Below, one piece after another: positions 1 through 9,666 of a stretch of DNA of 64,000 bases (its first letter is position 1; every line of letters starts with the position of its first letter). The DNA lies in contig JAOADT010000011.1 of assembly GCA_026417175.1 (NCBI GenBank), positions 1 through 64,000 of the forward strand, written 5' to 3'. The notes under the pieces are model-generated. The model worked only from the letters and a program-made list of their open reading frames with translations. It was not told where the DNA came from and did not search any database. The translations under genes and the position numbers were made by a program. The DNA comes from Deltaproteobacteria bacterium (GTDB lineage Bacteria > Desulfobacterota > Syntrophorhabdia > Syntrophorhabdales > JANXAF01).

Positions 1-117
1 GTCTCACTTACAGTGGAACTCATAACTCCTATTGCACTGGAGAAAGAACTTAGATTTGCTATCCGTGAAGGTGGAAAGACAGTAGGTGCAGGAGTTGTAA
101 CTGAGATATTGGAGTAA
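1..117 (+). CDS. tuf: Elongation factor Tu, C-terminal fragment
   Basis: The last 38 codons of EF-Tu are present, cut by the window edge. The frame ends in [15 protein letters not shown], the standard EF-Tu C-terminus (beta-barrel domain 3). EF-Tu is the GTPase that brings aminoacyl-tRNA to the ribosome. The stop lies 9 bases before rpsJ, so this tuf copy heads the S10 operon, the common str-S10 junction. The ORF track omits it because its start is outside the window. Confidence 0.93.
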   Translation, partial: VSLTVELITPIALEKELRFAIREGGKTVGAGVVTEILE

Positions 118-126
118 GAGGAAAAA

Positions 127-432
127 ATGAGAAGAAGAATCAGGATATGTCTGAAAGCGTTCGATCATCGCGTTCTTGATCAGTCTGTCAAAGAAATTGT
201 TGAGGCGGCAAAAAAGACTGGTGCCCAGATTGTGGGACCTGTACCGCTTCCAACGAAGATTCAAAAGTTCTGTGTCCTGAGATCACCCCATATTGATAAG
301 AAGTCTAGAGAGCAGTTTGAGATAAGGACTCATAAAAGATTAATAGATATAATCGAGCCTACTCAGCAAACTATCGATGCCTTAATGAAACTGGAACTTT
401 CTTCCAGTGTGGATGTGGAGATAAAATCTTAA
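127..432 (+). CDS. rpsJ: 30S ribosomal protein S10 (NusE)
   Basis: 101 aa, normal length for S10. Conserved stretches [25 protein letters not shown] and RTHKRLIDI are visible. S10 sits in the 30S head and also acts as NusE with NusB in antitermination. The stop is followed after only 12 bases by rplD, with AAGGGG as ribosome site; the expected rplC is not between them. Confidence 0.97.
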   Translation: MRRRIRICLKAFDHRVLDQSVKEIVEAAKKTGAQIVGPVPLPTKIQKFCVLRSPHIDKKSREQFEIRTHKRLIDIIEPTQQTIDALMKLELSSSVDVEIKS

Positions 433-444
433 AAAGGGGATAAC

Positions 445-1065
445 ATGGCTTTGTGTGACCTTTACAATATAAAAGGTGAGAAAATAGGTGAGATAGAGGT
501 TAAGGATGAAGTTTTTAACGTTGAAGTCAAACCTTATCTCATCCATGAGGTTGTGAAAATGCAACTTGCGTGTAGAAGAAGAGGAACTTCTTCTACGAAG
601 ACGCGAGGCGAGGTAAAGGGCAGTGGTAGGAAACTTTACAGACAAAAAGGTACGGGAAGGTCGAGACAGGGGAGTATTACATCTCCCTTGCATGTGGGCG
701 GAGGAAAAGTTTTTGGTCCACATCCACGGGATTACACGTATAAAGTGCCTAAGAAGGTAAGGAGGTACGCATTAAAATCAGCTCTTACAGCCACCTATAG
801 AGAGTCTAACATGAAGGTTATAGATAAACTCGAATTGGAAAAGATAAGCACAAAGAGTTTCACTAACATTATTAAGACATTTAATCTTACAAAACCACTC
901 TTCGTTATAGACAGAAAGGACGATACTATAGAAAAATCCGCAAGAAACATACCTTATGTAAAAGTGTTACGTGTAGAAGGATTAAATGTTTACGATGTGG
1001 TAAGATATGATCAATTGGTATTTACTTTGGACGCACTGAGGAAAGCTGAAGAGGTGCTTGCATGA
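445..1065 (+). CDS. rplD: 50S ribosomal protein L4
   Basis: 206 aa. The internal loop GSGRKLYRQKGTGRSRQGS and the GGGKVFGPHPRDY motif identify L4, an early-assembly 23S rRNA binder that lines the exit tunnel. In enterobacteria L4 also represses its own operon; nothing here shows whether that holds. It directly follows rpsJ, whereas most bacteria have rplC there. It overlaps rplW by 4 bases (ATGA). Confidence 0.97.
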   Translation: MALCDLYNIKGEKIGEIEVKDEVFNVEVKPYLIHEVVKMQLACRRRGTSSTKTRGEVKGSGRKLYRQKGTGRSRQGSITSPLHVGGGKVFGPHPRDYTYKVPKKVRRYALKSALTATYRESNMKVIDKLELEKISTKSFTNIIKTFNLTKPLFVIDRKDDTIEKSARNIPYVKVLRVEGLNVYDVVRYDQLVFTLDALRKAEEVLA

Positions 1066-1349
1066 ACGAGTATGATGTAGTCATAAGGCCAATAATTACG
1101 GAGAAGAGTACAAACCTTAAAGACGAATCGAACCAATACGTGTTTGAGGTACATAGGAACGCGAACAAAATAGAAGTCAAAAGAGCGGTGGAGAGACTTT
1201 TTAAAGTAAAGGTAATTTCAGTGAGGATCATCAACATGGAGGGTAAAAAGAGGAGGATAGGAAGATTCCTAGGCAAGAGACGTGACTGGAAAAAGGCTAT
1301 TGTTAGAATAAGTCCAGAAGATAAGATACCAATATTTGAGGGTGCCTAA
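1062..1349 (+). CDS. rplW: 50S ribosomal protein L23
   Basis: 95 aa, usual length. [11 protein letters not shown] near the N-terminus and [13 protein letters not shown] are L23 signatures. L23 lies at the tunnel exit and docks trigger factor and SRP. Translationally coupled to rplD by an ATGA overlap and followed one base later by rplB. Confidence 0.97.
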   Translation: MNEYDVVIRPIITEKSTNLKDESNQYVFEVHRNANKIEVKRAVERLFKVKVISVRIINMEGKKRRIGRFLGKRRDWKKAIVRISPEDKIPIFEGA

Positions 1350-1350
1350 T

Positions 1351-2178
1351 ATGGGTATAAGAGAATATAAACCTACTTCCCCGGGAAGAAGGTTCATGAG
1401 TGTTTTAACGTTTGATGAAATAACAAAAAGGGAGCCGGAAAAGTCTCTTACTGTTCCATTAAAAAAGACCGGTGGAAGAAACAATCTTGGAAGAATAACC
1501 ACAAGGCACATAGGCGGTGGGCATAAAAGAAAGTACAGACTGATAGATTTTAAAAGAGACAAATTCGATATTCCTGGGAGAGTACATAGCATTGAATACG
1601 ATCCCAATAGATCTGCAAACATAGCGCTTATTCATTACGTAGATGGTGAAAAAAGGTACATAATAGCTCCTCTTTCGTTAAAGGTCGGAGATACGATAAT
1701 TTCGAGTAAGAAGCCCGATACTGAAATAAAAGATGGTAACTGTCTACCCTTAAGGTACATCCCTGTTGGCACCCTGATTCACAACATTGAAATTAAACCT
1801 GGTAAGGGTGGACAGATAGCGAGAAGCGCCGGAAGTTACGGACAGTTGCTGGCCAAAGAAGGAGATTATGCCCAAGTCAGATTACCTTCAGGTGGTATAA
1901 GGCTAATCCATCTTAACTGCATGGCGACTATAGGTCAGGTTGGGAATATTGATCATGAGAACGTAACTATAGGAAAAGCTGGAAGGTCAAGGTGGCTTGG
2001 GATAAGGCCAACTGTAAGAGGGACTGCTATGAACCCTGTTGACCATCCACATGGAGGTGGCGAAGGACGGTCGAAAGGTGGAAGGCACCCTTGCTCTCCT
2101 TGGGGCCAGCTTACTAAAGGTTTAAAGACCAGAAAAAATAAGAGGACCGATAAATTTATTATAAAACTTAGAGGCTAA
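1351..2178 (+). CDS. rplB: 50S ribosomal protein L2
   Basis: The ORF track begins at 1336, but family alignment ([18 protein letters not shown]) puts the start at ATG 1351, giving 275 aa, the usual size. The N-terminal RNA-binding part has [19 protein letters not shown]; the C-terminal part has [12 protein letters not shown] with the conserved histidine near the peptidyl-transferase centre. L2 is needed for subunit joining and peptide bond formation. Confidence 0.96.
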   Translation: MGIREYKPTSPGRRFMSVLTFDEITKREPEKSLTVPLKKTGGRNNLGRITTRHIGGGHKRKYRLIDFKRDKFDIPGRVHSIEYDPNRSANIALIHYVDGEKRYIIAPLSLKVGDTIISSKKPDTEIKDGNCLPLRYIPVGTLIHNIEIKPGKGGQIARSAGSYGQLLAKEGDYAQVRLPSGGIRLIHLNCMATIGQVGNIDHENVTIGKAGRSRWLGIRPTVRGTAMNPVDHPHGGGEGRSKGGRHPCSPWGQLTKGLKTRKNKRTDKFIIKLRG

Positions 2179-2189
2179 GGAGTGACTAT

Positions 2190-2480
2190 ATGCCAAGGTC
2201 GTTGAAAAAAGGTCCGTACGTTGATCCAAAGCTTTTAAAAAAAGCGCTTGAAGTGAAAGAGTCGAAGACCACGAAAGTGATAAAAACATGGTCAAGAAGA
2301 TCGACAATTATTCCAGAATTCGTGGGGCTAACTTTTGCCGTACATAATGGAAAAAAATTCATTCCCGTCTTTGTGACCGAGGAAATGGTGGGTCATAAAT
2401 TAGGAGAATTTTCTCCCACCCGCACATTTCATGGTCATTCGGGAGATAGAAAAGCGAAAGTTACAAAAAGGAAGGAATAA
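2190..2480 (+). CDS. rpsS: 30S ribosomal protein S19
   Basis: 96 aa. [18 protein letters not shown] and [14 protein letters not shown] are diagnostic. S19 forms the top of the 30S head with S13 and contacts A-site tRNA. Ribosome site AAGGAG lies upstream; rplV follows after 3 bases. Confidence 0.97.
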   Translation: MPRSLKKGPYVDPKLLKKALEVKESKTTKVIKTWSRRSTIIPEFVGLTFAVHNGKKFIPVFVTEEMVGHKLGEFSPTRTFHGHSGDRKAKVTKRKE

Positions 2481-2483
2481 GAA

Positions 2484-2816
2484 ATGGAGATCGTAGCGAG
2501 GGCACGAAGAATCCGTATTTCTCCAACAAAAGTGAGATTGGTAGCGGATCTGATAAAGAAAAAGAACATTAATACCGCATCAGGAATCTTAAGTTGTATG
2601 CCTCATAAGGCATCTAGAATTCTTAAAAAGGTCTTAGATAGCGCCATAGCCAATGCTAGACAGAAAAAATATGTAGACATAGATAGCCTTTACGTAAAAA
2701 ATGTGATTGTTGATGGAGGTCCGATGCTAAAGAGGTACATTCCTAGGGCTCTCGGGAGGGCCACCATGATCAGGAAGAGGATGAGTCACATAACAATAAT
2801 ACTTGAGGAATCATAA
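2484..2816 (+). CDS. rplV: 50S ribosomal protein L22
   Basis: 110 aa. ARARRIRISPTKVRLVADLI at the N-terminus and the tunnel-lining hairpin with RYIPRALGRATMIRKRMSH identify L22. The hairpin forms part of the tunnel constriction where macrolides act. Next to rpsC in the standard order. Confidence 0.97.
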   Translation: MEIVARARRIRISPTKVRLVADLIKKKNINTASGILSCMPHKASRILKKVLDSAIANARQKKYVDIDSLYVKNVIVDGGPMLKRYIPRALGRATMIRKRMSHITIILEES

Positions 2817-2830
2817 AAACTGGAGGTTAG

Positions 2831-3475
2831 ATGGGTCAGAAAACGCATCCTTACGGATTTCGACTTGGCATAATAAAGACATGGAATTCCAAATGGTTTG
2901 CGTCACAGAACTACGCAAAATTTCTTCATGAAGATATAAGAATAAGACAGTTCCTGAAAAAAAGGCTTTATCAAGCGGGGATCTCAAAAATTGAGATTGA
3001 GAGAGCAGCAAATAAGGATAGAAAAGCAAAGATAAACATATATACTTCACGGCCAGGTCTTGTCATAGGAAGAAAGGGAGCTGAAATAGAGAACATAAAG
3101 AAAGAACTTTTGAAAATAACGGACAAAGAACTCATACTCAATATTATTGAGGTTAAAAGGCCCGAGACTGATGCGCAGCTTGTCGCAGAAAATGTGGCCC
3201 TCCAGATAGAAAAAAGAGTATCCTTCAGGCGGGCAATGAAAAGAAACGTAAGTCAAGCTTTAAAGTTTGGAGTCAAAGGTATAAAAATTATGTGTTCTGG
3301 AAGACTCGCCGGGGCAGAGATTGCAAGATCTGAATGGTACAGAGAAGGAAGAGTACCTTTACAAACTATACGGGCCGACATAGATTACGGTTTTGCGGAA
3401 GCTAGAACTAAATATGGTGTTATAGGTGTAAAAGTCTGGATATACAAAGGAGATGTTCTAGAGGAGGTGTTCTAA
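2831..3475 (+). CDS. rpsC: 30S ribosomal protein S3
   Basis: 214 aa. Starts [14 protein letters not shown], contains a KH domain with the GxxG loop in [14 protein letters not shown], and a C-terminal domain with [20 protein letters not shown]3 guards the mRNA entry channel and takes part in helicase activity. Stop overlaps rplP start (TAATG). Confidence 0.97.
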   Translation: MGQKTHPYGFRLGIIKTWNSKWFASQNYAKFLHEDIRIRQFLKKRLYQAGISKIEIERAANKDRKAKINIYTSRPGLVIGRKGAEIENIKKELLKITDKELILNIIEVKRPETDAQLVAENVALQIEKRVSFRRAMKRNVSQALKFGVKGIKIMCSGRLAGAEIARSEWYREGRVPLQTIRADIDYGFAEARTKYGVIGVKVWIYKGDVLEEVF

Positions 3476-3888
3476 TGCTGGCCCCTAAAAGAGTCAAATA
3501 TAGAAAGCAGCAGAAAGGTAGAATGAAAGGTGTAGCATATAGAGGAAACACCATAAGCTTTGGTGACTTCGGTCTCCAGGCGTTAGAGTGTGGCTGGCTT
3601 ACAGCTAGGCAGATCGAAGCCGCAAGAGTAGCTCTTACAAGATTCATACGGAGAACTGGAAAGATTTGGATAAGGGTTTTTCCAGACAAACCAATAACGA
3701 AAAAACCACTCGAGACGAGAATGGGAAAGGGAAAGGGTCCGGTAGAAGGATGGGTTGCAGTTGTCAAGCCCGGCAAGATACTTTACGAGATAAAGGGTGT
3801 TCCCGAGGACAAAGCTAGAGAGGCTCTTAGAATTGCTGCGTTTAAGTTACCTATAAAGACTCGATTTGTAGTAAGAAGTGAGGAATGA
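3475..3888 (+). CDS. rplP: 50S ribosomal protein L16
   Basis: 137 aa, normal. [31 protein letters not shown] and [19 protein letters not shown] are conserved L16 segments. L16 contacts the elbow of A-site tRNA. One-base overlap with rpsC and 4-base overlap with rpmC imply coupled translation. Confidence 0.97.
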   Translation: MLAPKRVKYRKQQKGRMKGVAYRGNTISFGDFGLQALECGWLTARQIEAARVALTRFIRRTGKIWIRVFPDKPITKKPLETRMGKGKGPVEGWVAVVKPGKILYEIKGVPEDKAREALRIAAFKLPIKTRFVVRSEE

Positions 3889-4082
3889 TGAGAGCGAGGG
3901 AACTGAGAGAATTAACAACCGAAGAACTTGTAAAAAAGAGGAAGGATCTAAAAGAGGAGCTTTTTAACCTGAGATTTCAGCTGTCCACGGGGCAATTAGA
4001 AAATACAGCTAGGATAAAACTTGTGAAGAAAGATATTGCAAGAATAGAAACAATTCTTAGGGAAAGGGAGATTAAGAGGTAA
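3885..4082 (+). CDS. rpmC: 50S ribosomal protein L29
   Basis: 65 aa two-helix protein: [20 protein letters not shown] and [15 protein letters not shown] are typical L29. It lies near the exit tunnel beside L23. Two adjacent ATGs (3885 and 3888) are possible starts; the first overlaps the rplP stop in ATGATG. Confidence 0.95.
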   Translation: MMRARELRELTTEELVKKRKDLKEELFNLRFQLSTGQLENTARIKLVKKDIARIETILREREIKR

Positions 4083-4084
4083 AA

Positions 4085-4399
4085 ATGGAGGTTCAGACGT
4101 CAAAAAAGAAAAAAATGGTAGGTACAGTAATAAGCAACAAAATGCAAAAGACGGTAGTTGTAGAGGTTGAAAAGCTCCTTAAACATCCCAAATACAAGAA
4201 ATATCTAAAAAGAAAAAAAAGATATAAAGCGCACGACGAAAAAAATGAGTGTCAGATTGGAGATAAGGTACTGATAGTGGAATCGAGGCCAATTAGCAAG
4301 GAAAAAAGATGGATTGTAAAACAGATAATTGAGAGGAAGTCAGAAATGCCATTATTAGAAGAGGTGGGAAGCGATGATACAGGAGAGATCGAGACTTGA
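4085..4399 (+). CDS. rpsQ: 30S ribosomal protein S17
   Basis: 104 aa, longer than the usual ~85. The OB-fold core [18 protein letters not shown] and [18 protein letters not shown] is intact. The extra length is a short basic N-terminal lead ([10 protein letters not shown]) and an acidic tail ending DDTGEIET, whose codons overlap the first 26 bases of rplN. S17 is a primary 16S rRNA binder. Confidence 0.95.
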   Translation: MEVQTSKKKKMVGTVISNKMQKTVVVEVEKLLKHPKYKKYLKRKKRYKAHDEKNECQIGDKVLIVESRPISKEKRWIVKQIIERKSEMPLLEEVGSDDTGEIET

Positions 4400-4742
4400 T
4401 GTGGCTGATAATTCTGGAGCAAAAAAACTTGGTTGCATAAGGGTTCTCGGGGGATCCCGGAAAAGATATGCAACAGTCGGTGATATAATAGTTTGTTCTG
4501 TCAAAGAGGCATTACCAAATGCCAAGGTAAAAAAAGGAGATGTGGTTAAGGCTGTGGTTGTACGAACAAAGAAAGAGATAAGACGACCAGATGGCTCGTA
4601 TGTTAGATTTGATGACAATTCGGCAGTCATTATAAACCAGTACAATGAGCCCATAGGTACCAGAATATTTGGACCTGTTGCGAGAGAGCTCCGTGCGAAA
4701 AAATTCATGAAAATCGTATCGCTTGCACCGGAGGTTGTGTAG
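4374..4742 (+). CDS. rplN: 50S ribosomal protein L14
   Basis: 122 aa. [19 protein letters not shown] and [11 protein letters not shown] are diagnostic. L14 sits at the subunit interface and forms bridge B8. The start lies inside rpsQ with GAAGAGGTGGGAAG upstream as ribosome site. Confidence 0.97.
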   Translation: MIQERSRLDVADNSGAKKLGCIRVLGGSRKRYATVGDIIVCSVKEALPNAKVKKGDVVKAVVVRTKKEIRRPDGSYVRFDDNSAVIINQYNEPIGTRIFGPVARELRAKKFMKIVSLAPEVV

Positions 4743-4746
4743 AAAA

Positions 4747-5082
4747 ATGGAGAACCCGATGAAGAAACATTACCACGTAAAGAAAAACGATCTTGTAATG
4801 GTAATTACTGGTAAGGATAAAGGTAGAACCGGAAGGGTTCTTAAGGTACTTAGGAAAAAGGACAGGATTATTGTAGAAAAGGTGAATATAATCAAAAAAC
4901 ACGTAAGGCCATCCGCAAAGTCAAAGGGAGGAATACTTGAAAGGGAAAGCCCGATTCATATTTCTAACGTTATGATATACTGTGAGAAATGTGCGAAACC
5001 CGTGAGGGTTGGAAGAAAGATTTTGGACGACGGGAAAAAGGTCAGATTTTGCAAGAAATGTAACGAGGTTATCGACAAATAG
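4747..5082 (+). CDS. rplX: 50S ribosomal protein L24 with zinc ribbon
   Basis: The ORF track starts at 4723 in the upstream gene; ATG 4747, 11 bases after GGAGG, gives 111 aa. The KOW motif ([18 protein letters not shown]) begins the assembly-initiator L24. The C-terminus keeps two cysteine pairs, CEKC and CKKC, a zinc-ribbon form found in many bacteria. An alternative start is ATG 4759. Confidence 0.94.
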   Translation: MENPMKKHYHVKKNDLVMVITGKDKGRTGRVLKVLRKKDRIIVEKVNIIKKHVRPSAKSKGGILERESPIHISNVMIYCEKCAKPVRVGRKILDDGKKVRFCKKCNEVIDK

Positions 5083-5092
5083 GAGGTTTTCT

Positions 5093-5635
5093 TTGAAGAC
5101 AGCGTATATGGAGTACTACGAAAAAGAAGTAAGGCCTCTTATGATGAAAAAGTTTAAATACAAAAATGTGATGGAAGTCCCAAAACTGGAAAAAATAGTA
5201 GTTAATATTGGTATGGGCGAGGCAATTCAAAATATTAAGGCTTTAGATTATGCCACTAATGATCTTATGCTTATTACTGGTCAGAAACCTGTTATAACTA
5301 AAGCAAAGAGATCAATTGCTTCCTTCAAGTTGAGGGCGGGAATGCCTATAGGATGTATGGTGACTCTGAGAAGAGAGAGAATGTATGAGTTCTTCCATAA
5401 ACTTGTGACGATAGTTCTTCCAAGGGTCAGAGATTTTAAAGGTGTTTCACCTAAATCCTTTGACGGAAGAGGAAATTACACTTTGGGCTTAAAAGAGCAA
5501 ATAATATTTCCCGAGGTTGACTACGACAAAACCGACAAAATAAGGGGCATGAATATAACGATCAATACTACTGCAAAAACCGATGAAGAGGCATATGAGT
5601 TACTAAAATTGATGGGTATGCCTTTTAGGGGCTAA
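5093..5635 (+). CDS. rplE: 50S ribosomal protein L5
   Basis: The ORF track start (5009) lies inside rplX. The likely start is TTG 5093, 6 bases after a perfect AGGAGG, giving 180 aa, the family length. Conserved [39 protein letters not shown] and [10 protein letters not shown] are visible. L5 binds 5S rRNA and contacts P-site tRNA. Confidence 0.95.
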   Translation: MKTAYMEYYEKEVRPLMMKKFKYKNVMEVPKLEKIVVNIGMGEAIQNIKALDYATNDLMLITGQKPVITKAKRSIASFKLRAGMPIGCMVTLRRERMYEFFHKLVTIVLPRVRDFKGVSPKSFDGRGNYTLGLKEQIIFPEVDYDKTDKIRGMNITINTTAKTDEEAYELLKLMGMPFRG

Positions 5636-5649
5636 AGGAGTTTAGACCT

Positions 5650-5835
5650 ATGGCGAGAAAAGCTATGATGGAGAAGGCAAAAAGAGAACCAAAATTTAAG
5701 GTAAGGAAGAGAAATAGATGTCCATTATGTGGTAGACCGAGAGGCTTTCTAAGAGCATTTCAAATGTGCAGGATATGCTTTAGAACCCTTTCATTGAGAG
5801 GGGAAATACCCGGAGTTATAAAGTCGAGTTGGTGA
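5650..5835 (+). CDS. rpsN: 30S ribosomal protein S14, zinc (type Z) form
   Basis: 61 aa, the short S14 form. The four cysteines in [10 protein letters not shown] and CRICFRTL form the zinc knuckle of the C+ paralogue. S14 packs in the 30S head with S3 and S10. Positioned normally between rplE and rpsH. Confidence 0.97.
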   Translation: MARKAMMEKAKREPKFKVRKRNRCPLCGRPRGFLRAFQMCRICFRTLSLRGEIPGVIKSSW

Positions 5836-5842
5836 GGTGATT

Positions 5843-6244
5843 ATGGGAATGACAGACCCCATAGCAGATATGCTGACAAGGATGAGAAATGGAATTAAGG
5901 CAAGACATGAGTCCGTTGATGTTCCTTATTCTAACTTAAAGATAGGAATCTTAAAGATTTTAAAGGATGAAGGCTACATAAAGAATTATAAAGTATTCGT
6001 TGACGAGAAGAAGAAAAGACTAATAAAGATTTATCTGAATTACGACGAAAATGGAGAGTCAGTAATTTCAGGATTAAAAAGAATCAGTAAACCAGGAAGA
6101 AGAGTGTATGTAGGTGCAACTGATGCTCAAAAAATGAAAAAAAACGTAGGTTTTGTAGTTCTCTCAACATCGAAGGGTATCATAAGTGATGTGGAAGCAA
6201 GAAAGAAGAACGTAGGTGGAGAAGCGCTTTTACACATTTGGTGA
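5843..6244 (+). CDS. rpsH: 30S ribosomal protein S8
   Basis: ATG 5843 preceded by GAGGTGA is preferred to the GTG at 5837 used in the track; it gives 133 aa. MTDPIADMLTRMRNG at the start and VLSTSKGIISDVEARKKNVGGEALLHIW at the end are S8 signatures. S8 binds the central domain of 16S rRNA; in enterobacteria it represses the spc operon. Confidence 0.95.
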   Translation: MGMTDPIADMLTRMRNGIKARHESVDVPYSNLKIGILKILKDEGYIKNYKVFVDEKKKRLIKIYLNYDENGESVISGLKRISKPGRRVYVGATDAQKMKKNVGFVVLSTSKGIISDVEARKKNVGGEALLHIW

Positions 6245-6252
6245 GGTGGTGT

Positions 6253-6789
6253 ATGTCAAGGATAGGAAGAAAACCAATTGCAATCCCTCAAGAAGCTAAG
6301 GTGGAATTGAAAGATGGTATGATAGTTGTTTCGGGTCCAAAAGGTACACTTTCTAAAAGTATCTTGCCAGGTCTAGACATACTGATTGAAGGTAATCAAA
6401 TTGTGGTTAAAAGAAATGGGGATGATAAAAAAACCAAGGCGTATCATGGGCTTATGAGAACGCTTATAAATAATATGGTCGAAGGTGTGGTTAAGGGATA
6501 TGAGAAAAGACTGGAAATAGTCGGGATAGGATACAGGGCTGAGATGAAAGGGAAAGATTTAGTTTTTCATCTAGGCTATTCACGCCCAGTAGTTTTTCAA
6601 GTACCTGCCGGTATCCAAGCTGAAGTGGAGAGACAGAATTTTGTCACCCTAAGAGGTATAGATAAAGAGCTCGTTGGTATTGTGGCCGCAAAGATAAGGG
6701 CTTTAAGAAAACCGGATGTTTACAAAAACAAGGGCATAAAATACGTTAACGAAACTTTGAGGAAGAAGGCCGGGAAAGGTGGTAAGTAA
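6253..6789 (+). CDS. rplF: 50S ribosomal protein L6
   Basis: Start ATG 6253 ([13 protein letters not shown]), not 6238; 178 aa is standard. Two L6 domains are seen, with [19 protein letters not shown] and [22 protein letters not shown]6 lies near the factor-binding region. GAGGTGGTGT just upstream serves as ribosome site. Confidence 0.95.
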   Translation: MSRIGRKPIAIPQEAKVELKDGMIVVSGPKGTLSKSILPGLDILIEGNQIVVKRNGDDKKTKAYHGLMRTLINNMVEGVVKGYEKRLEIVGIGYRAEMKGKDLVFHLGYSRPVVFQVPAGIQAEVERQNFVTLRGIDKELVGIVAAKIRALRKPDVYKNKGIKYVNETLRKKAGKGGK

Positions 6790-6800
6790 GGAGTGAACTA

Positions 6801-7166
6801 ATGGAGAGAAGGGAAAAAGAGGAAAGAAGGTTAAGAAGACATAAGAGAATAAGAAAAAAGATTTTTGGTACAAGTGATCGACCCAGGCTATGCGTTTATA
6901 AAAGCTTGAAGCATATATATGCCCAGCTTATAGATGATGAATCTCAAAAGGTTATTACCGGGGTTTCAACTTTAACACCCGGCATAAGAGAAAAGATAAA
7001 GAATGGTGGAAACAAAGAATCTGCAGGTCTTGTGGGAAAGGCTATCGCTGAGAAGGCTTTAGCTTTAGGTATAAAAAAAGTTGTTTTCGATAGAAATGGC
7101 TTTAAATATCACGGCAGGATAAAAGCCCTCGCCGACAGTGCCAGAGAAGCAGGTCTTATTTTTTAA
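6801..7166 (+). CDS. rplR: 50S ribosomal protein L18
   Basis: 121 aa. A basic N-terminus is followed by [20 protein letters not shown] and ends [18 protein letters not shown], typical of L18, a 5S rRNA binder in the central protuberance. Standard spc order, with ribosome site AAGGAGTG. Confidence 0.97.
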   Translation: MERREKEERRLRRHKRIRKKIFGTSDRPRLCVYKSLKHIYAQLIDDESQKVITGVSTLTPGIREKIKNGGNKESAGLVGKAIAEKALALGIKKVVFDRNGFKYHGRIKALADSAREAGLIF

Positions 7167-7181
7167 AGAGGAGGTAAGGGG

Positions 7182-7685
7182 TTGGTAGATAATAGGATAG
7201 ATTTGCGAGAAGAGTTGGAGTTACAAGATAGACTTATTTACATAAACAGAGTTGCGAAAGTTGTGAAAGGAGGAAGGAGATTTAGCTTTAACGCCATAGT
7301 TGTCGTGGGAGACGGAAATGGAAAAGTAGGTTTTGGTTTAGGAAAGGCAAACGAGGTACCTGACGCGATAAGGAAGGCGTTAGAACACGCAAAAAAGAAC
7401 ATGATTGTGGTCCCCATAGAGAATGGTACCATACCCCACGAGATTATGGCCAAATACGGTGCTAGCAAGGTTTTTATGAAGCCTGCCAGAGAAGGTACAG
7501 GGGTGATAGCAGGAAGAGCGGTGCGAGCAGTTGTTGAGGTAGCAGGTATAAGAAATATTCTCACAAAGTGCTACGGCTCCCGGAATTATCACAACGTGGT
7601 TAAGGCTACAATAAAAGGTCTGTCTATGTTAAAGTCGCCGGAGAAATCTCTAAAGCAAAGAGGAAAGATGCCGAGGGAGGAGTAA
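7182..7685 (+). CDS. rpsE: 30S ribosomal protein S5
   Basis: 167 aa from a TTG start 7 bases after GAGGAGG. The dsRBD-like N-terminal domain has [30 protein letters not shown]; the C-terminal domain has [23 protein letters not shown]5 affects decoding fidelity and mRNA entry. Confidence 0.96.
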   Translation: MVDNRIDLREELELQDRLIYINRVAKVVKGGRRFSFNAIVVVGDGNGKVGFGLGKANEVPDAIRKALEHAKKNMIVVPIENGTIPHEIMAKYGASKVFMKPAREGTGVIAGRAVRAVVEVAGIRNILTKCYGSRNYHNVVKATIKGLSMLKSPEKSLKQRGKMPREE

Positions 7686-7686
7686 G

Positions 7687-7872
7687 TTGGGATACATAAA
7701 GGTTAAATGGGCAAAAAGTTACATAGGTAGATCGAAAGATCAGAGGGATACAATAAGAAGTTTAGGATTCAGAAGACTAAATGAGGAAAGAGTACTTAAA
7801 AACACACCAGAAATCAGAGGGATGATAAAAAAGGTGATCCATCTCGTTAAAATCTTGGAGGATGTGAGATAG
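7687..7872 (+). CDS. rpmD: 50S ribosomal protein L30
   Basis: 61 aa, TTG start, one base after the rpsE stop. VKWAKSYIGRSKDQRDTIRSLGFRRLNE is the L30 core. Small surface protein near 5S rRNA. Confidence 0.95.
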   Translation: MGYIKVKWAKSYIGRSKDQRDTIRSLGFRRLNEERVLKNTPEIRGMIKKVIHLVKILEDVR

Positions 7873-8319
7873 ATGAAACTAGAGGAACTGAAGCCAAAAG
7901 AAGGATCAAAAAAGAAAAGAAAAAGAATAGGAAGAGGTACAGGTTCAGGTCACGGTACAACGGCTACTAAGGGAAATAAAGGACAAAGAGCAAGAAGCGG
8001 TGGCGCAAAGGGGAAGGGATTTGAAGGTGGTCAGATGCCTATCACAAGAAGGATCCCAAAAAGGGGATTTAAGAACCCTTTCAGAAAAGAGTATTCCATA
8101 GTAAAGGTTGGTGATCTTCAAATATTTAAAGGGAAAGAAATAGTTGAAGTGGAAGATTTTATAAATTCAGGCCTTGTAAAGAAAATCAGAGACGGTATAA
8201 AACTTCTTTCGGATGGAGAAATTGATTTCCCTTTAGTGGTAAAAGTACACAGAGCATCAAAAAAAGCAATTGAAAAGATAAAAGATAAAGGGGGCAAGGT
8301 AGAGGTTATCGCTTCATGA
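7873..8319 (+). CDS. rplO: 50S ribosomal protein L15
   Basis: 148 aa. The glycine and basic-rich N-terminal tail (KRIGRGTGSGHGTTATKGNKGQ) and GGQMPITRRIPKRGF are diagnostic. L15 acts late in 50S assembly. Overlaps secY by 4 bases (ATGA). Confidence 0.97.
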   Translation: MKLEELKPKEGSKKKRKRIGRGTGSGHGTTATKGNKGQRARSGGAKGKGFEGGQMPITRRIPKRGFKNPFRKEYSIVKVGDLQIFKGKEIVEVEDFINSGLVKKIRDGIKLLSDGEIDFPLVVKVHRASKKAIEKIKDKGGKVEVIAS

Positions 8320-9623
8320 ATGGCTTTCAAAATATAGGGAAAATACCCGAATTAAAAAAGAGAATACTCATTACGCTTGCCCTTTTATCGGTTTACCGTA
8401 TAGGGGTACACATACCGACCCCTGGTATAGACGGGAAAGTGCTTGCAGATATATTCGAGAGGGCAAAAGGTACCCTTTTAGGTTTTCTCGACATGTTTGC
8501 CGGTGGAGGTTTAGAGAGACTATCTGTTTTTGCCCTGGGGATAATGCCGTATATAAGTGCATCGATTATCCTTCAACTTCTAACGGTTGTTGTCCCTGCC
8601 CTGGAGAGACTTTCAAAAGAGGGAGAAATAGGTAGAAGAAAGATCACGCAGTATACTAGATACGGTACGGTCATAATAAGCCTGATTCAAGGATTTGGGA
8701 TAAGCGTCGGTCTTGAACAGATGAGAGGTATAAACGGTGAACCTGTCGTTTATAATCCGGGATGGAGTTTCAGATTGATGACGATGCTTACACTCACGGG
8801 TGGTACATCGTTTCTAATGTGGCTTGGGGAACAGATTACAGAAAGAGGAATCGGGAATGGTATCTCATTGATAATATTTGCGGGAATAGTAGCGCGAATG
8901 CCTAATGCAATAGCTAAAACCTTGACGCTAGTTTCTTCGGGTGAAATAAATTGGTTTGTGGTTTTACTGCTTGTAGCTATGATGCTTTTAGTAGTGGGTT
9001 TCATAATATTCATGGAGACTGCTCAGAGAAGGATACCCGTACAGTATGCGAAAAGGATTGTGGGAAGACGAGTCTACGGTGGGCAGTCTACTCATCTTCC
9101 GCTAAAGATAAATACATCGGGGGTTATCCCACCCATTTTTGCATCTTCCCTTATAATGTTTCCTGCAACAATAGCAAATTTCATTCCCCATCCCTATATG
9201 AAAAGGTTCGCAGAATATTTAACTCCGGGGACTTTTTTGCACGAGGTGTTATACGTCGGTTTCATAATATTTTTCTGTTTCTTTTATACCGCTATCGTTT
9301 TTAATCCTGACAATGTAGCTGAAAATATGAAAAAGTACGGAGGATATATTCCTGGAATTAGACCTGGGAAGAGAACTTCAGAATACATAGAAAGGATTCT
9401 CACAAGGATCACACTCTTGGGAGCACTTTACGTTTCTTTTGTGTGTGTATTACCTACTATACTGGTTAAGGAATTTAACGTACCTTTTTATTTCGGTGGC
9501 ACCGCTCTGCTTATAGTTGTGGGTGTTGCGTTAGATACGATTCAACAGATAGAATCGCATTTAATTCTCAGGCATTACGACGGTCTTGTCAGAAAGACGT
9601 CACGAATGCGAGGAAGGAGATAG
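8316..9623 (+). CDS. secY: Protein translocase channel subunit SecY
   Basis: 435 aa, normal. Ten hydrophobic segments can be picked out, starting with KKRILITLALLSVYRIGVHIPTPGID. GIMPYISASIILQLL, ERGIGNGISLIIFAGI and the C-terminal loop with FNPDNVAENMKKYGGYIPGIRPGK are SecY hallmarks. SecY forms the inner-membrane channel with SecE/SecG. adk, usually next, is absent. Confidence 0.98.
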   Translation: MNGFQNIGKIPELKKRILITLALLSVYRIGVHIPTPGIDGKVLADIFERAKGTLLGFLDMFAGGGLERLSVFALGIMPYISASIILQLLTVVVPALERLSKEGEIGRRKITQYTRYGTVIISLIQGFGISVGLEQMRGINGEPVVYNPGWSFRLMTMLTLTGGTSFLMWLGEQITERGIGNGISLIIFAGIVARMPNAIAKTLTLVSSGEINWFVVLLLVAMMLLVVGFIIFMETAQRRIPVQYAKRIVGRRVYGGQSTHLPLKINTSGVIPPIFASSLIMFPATIANFIPHPYMKRFAEYLTPGTFLHEVLYVGFIIFFCFFYTAIVFNPDNVAENMKKYGGYIPGIRPGKRTSEYIERILTRITLLGALYVSFVCVLPTILVKEFNVPFYFGGTALLIVVGVALDTIQQIESHLILRHYDGLVRKTSRMRGRR

Positions 9624-9652
9624 GCCTTTTTTATCCTGCGGGCATTGGGTGG

Positions 9653-9658
9653 TATAAT
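9653..9658 (+). promoter_or_regulatory. Candidate -10 box before map
   Basis: A perfect TATAAT lies 8 bases before the map ATG. The -35 region is weak (TTTATC at a 17-base spacing). No Shine-Dalgarno site precedes the ATG, so a transcript from here would be leaderless. Confidence 0.45.
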
Positions 9659-9666
9659 ATATCTAC

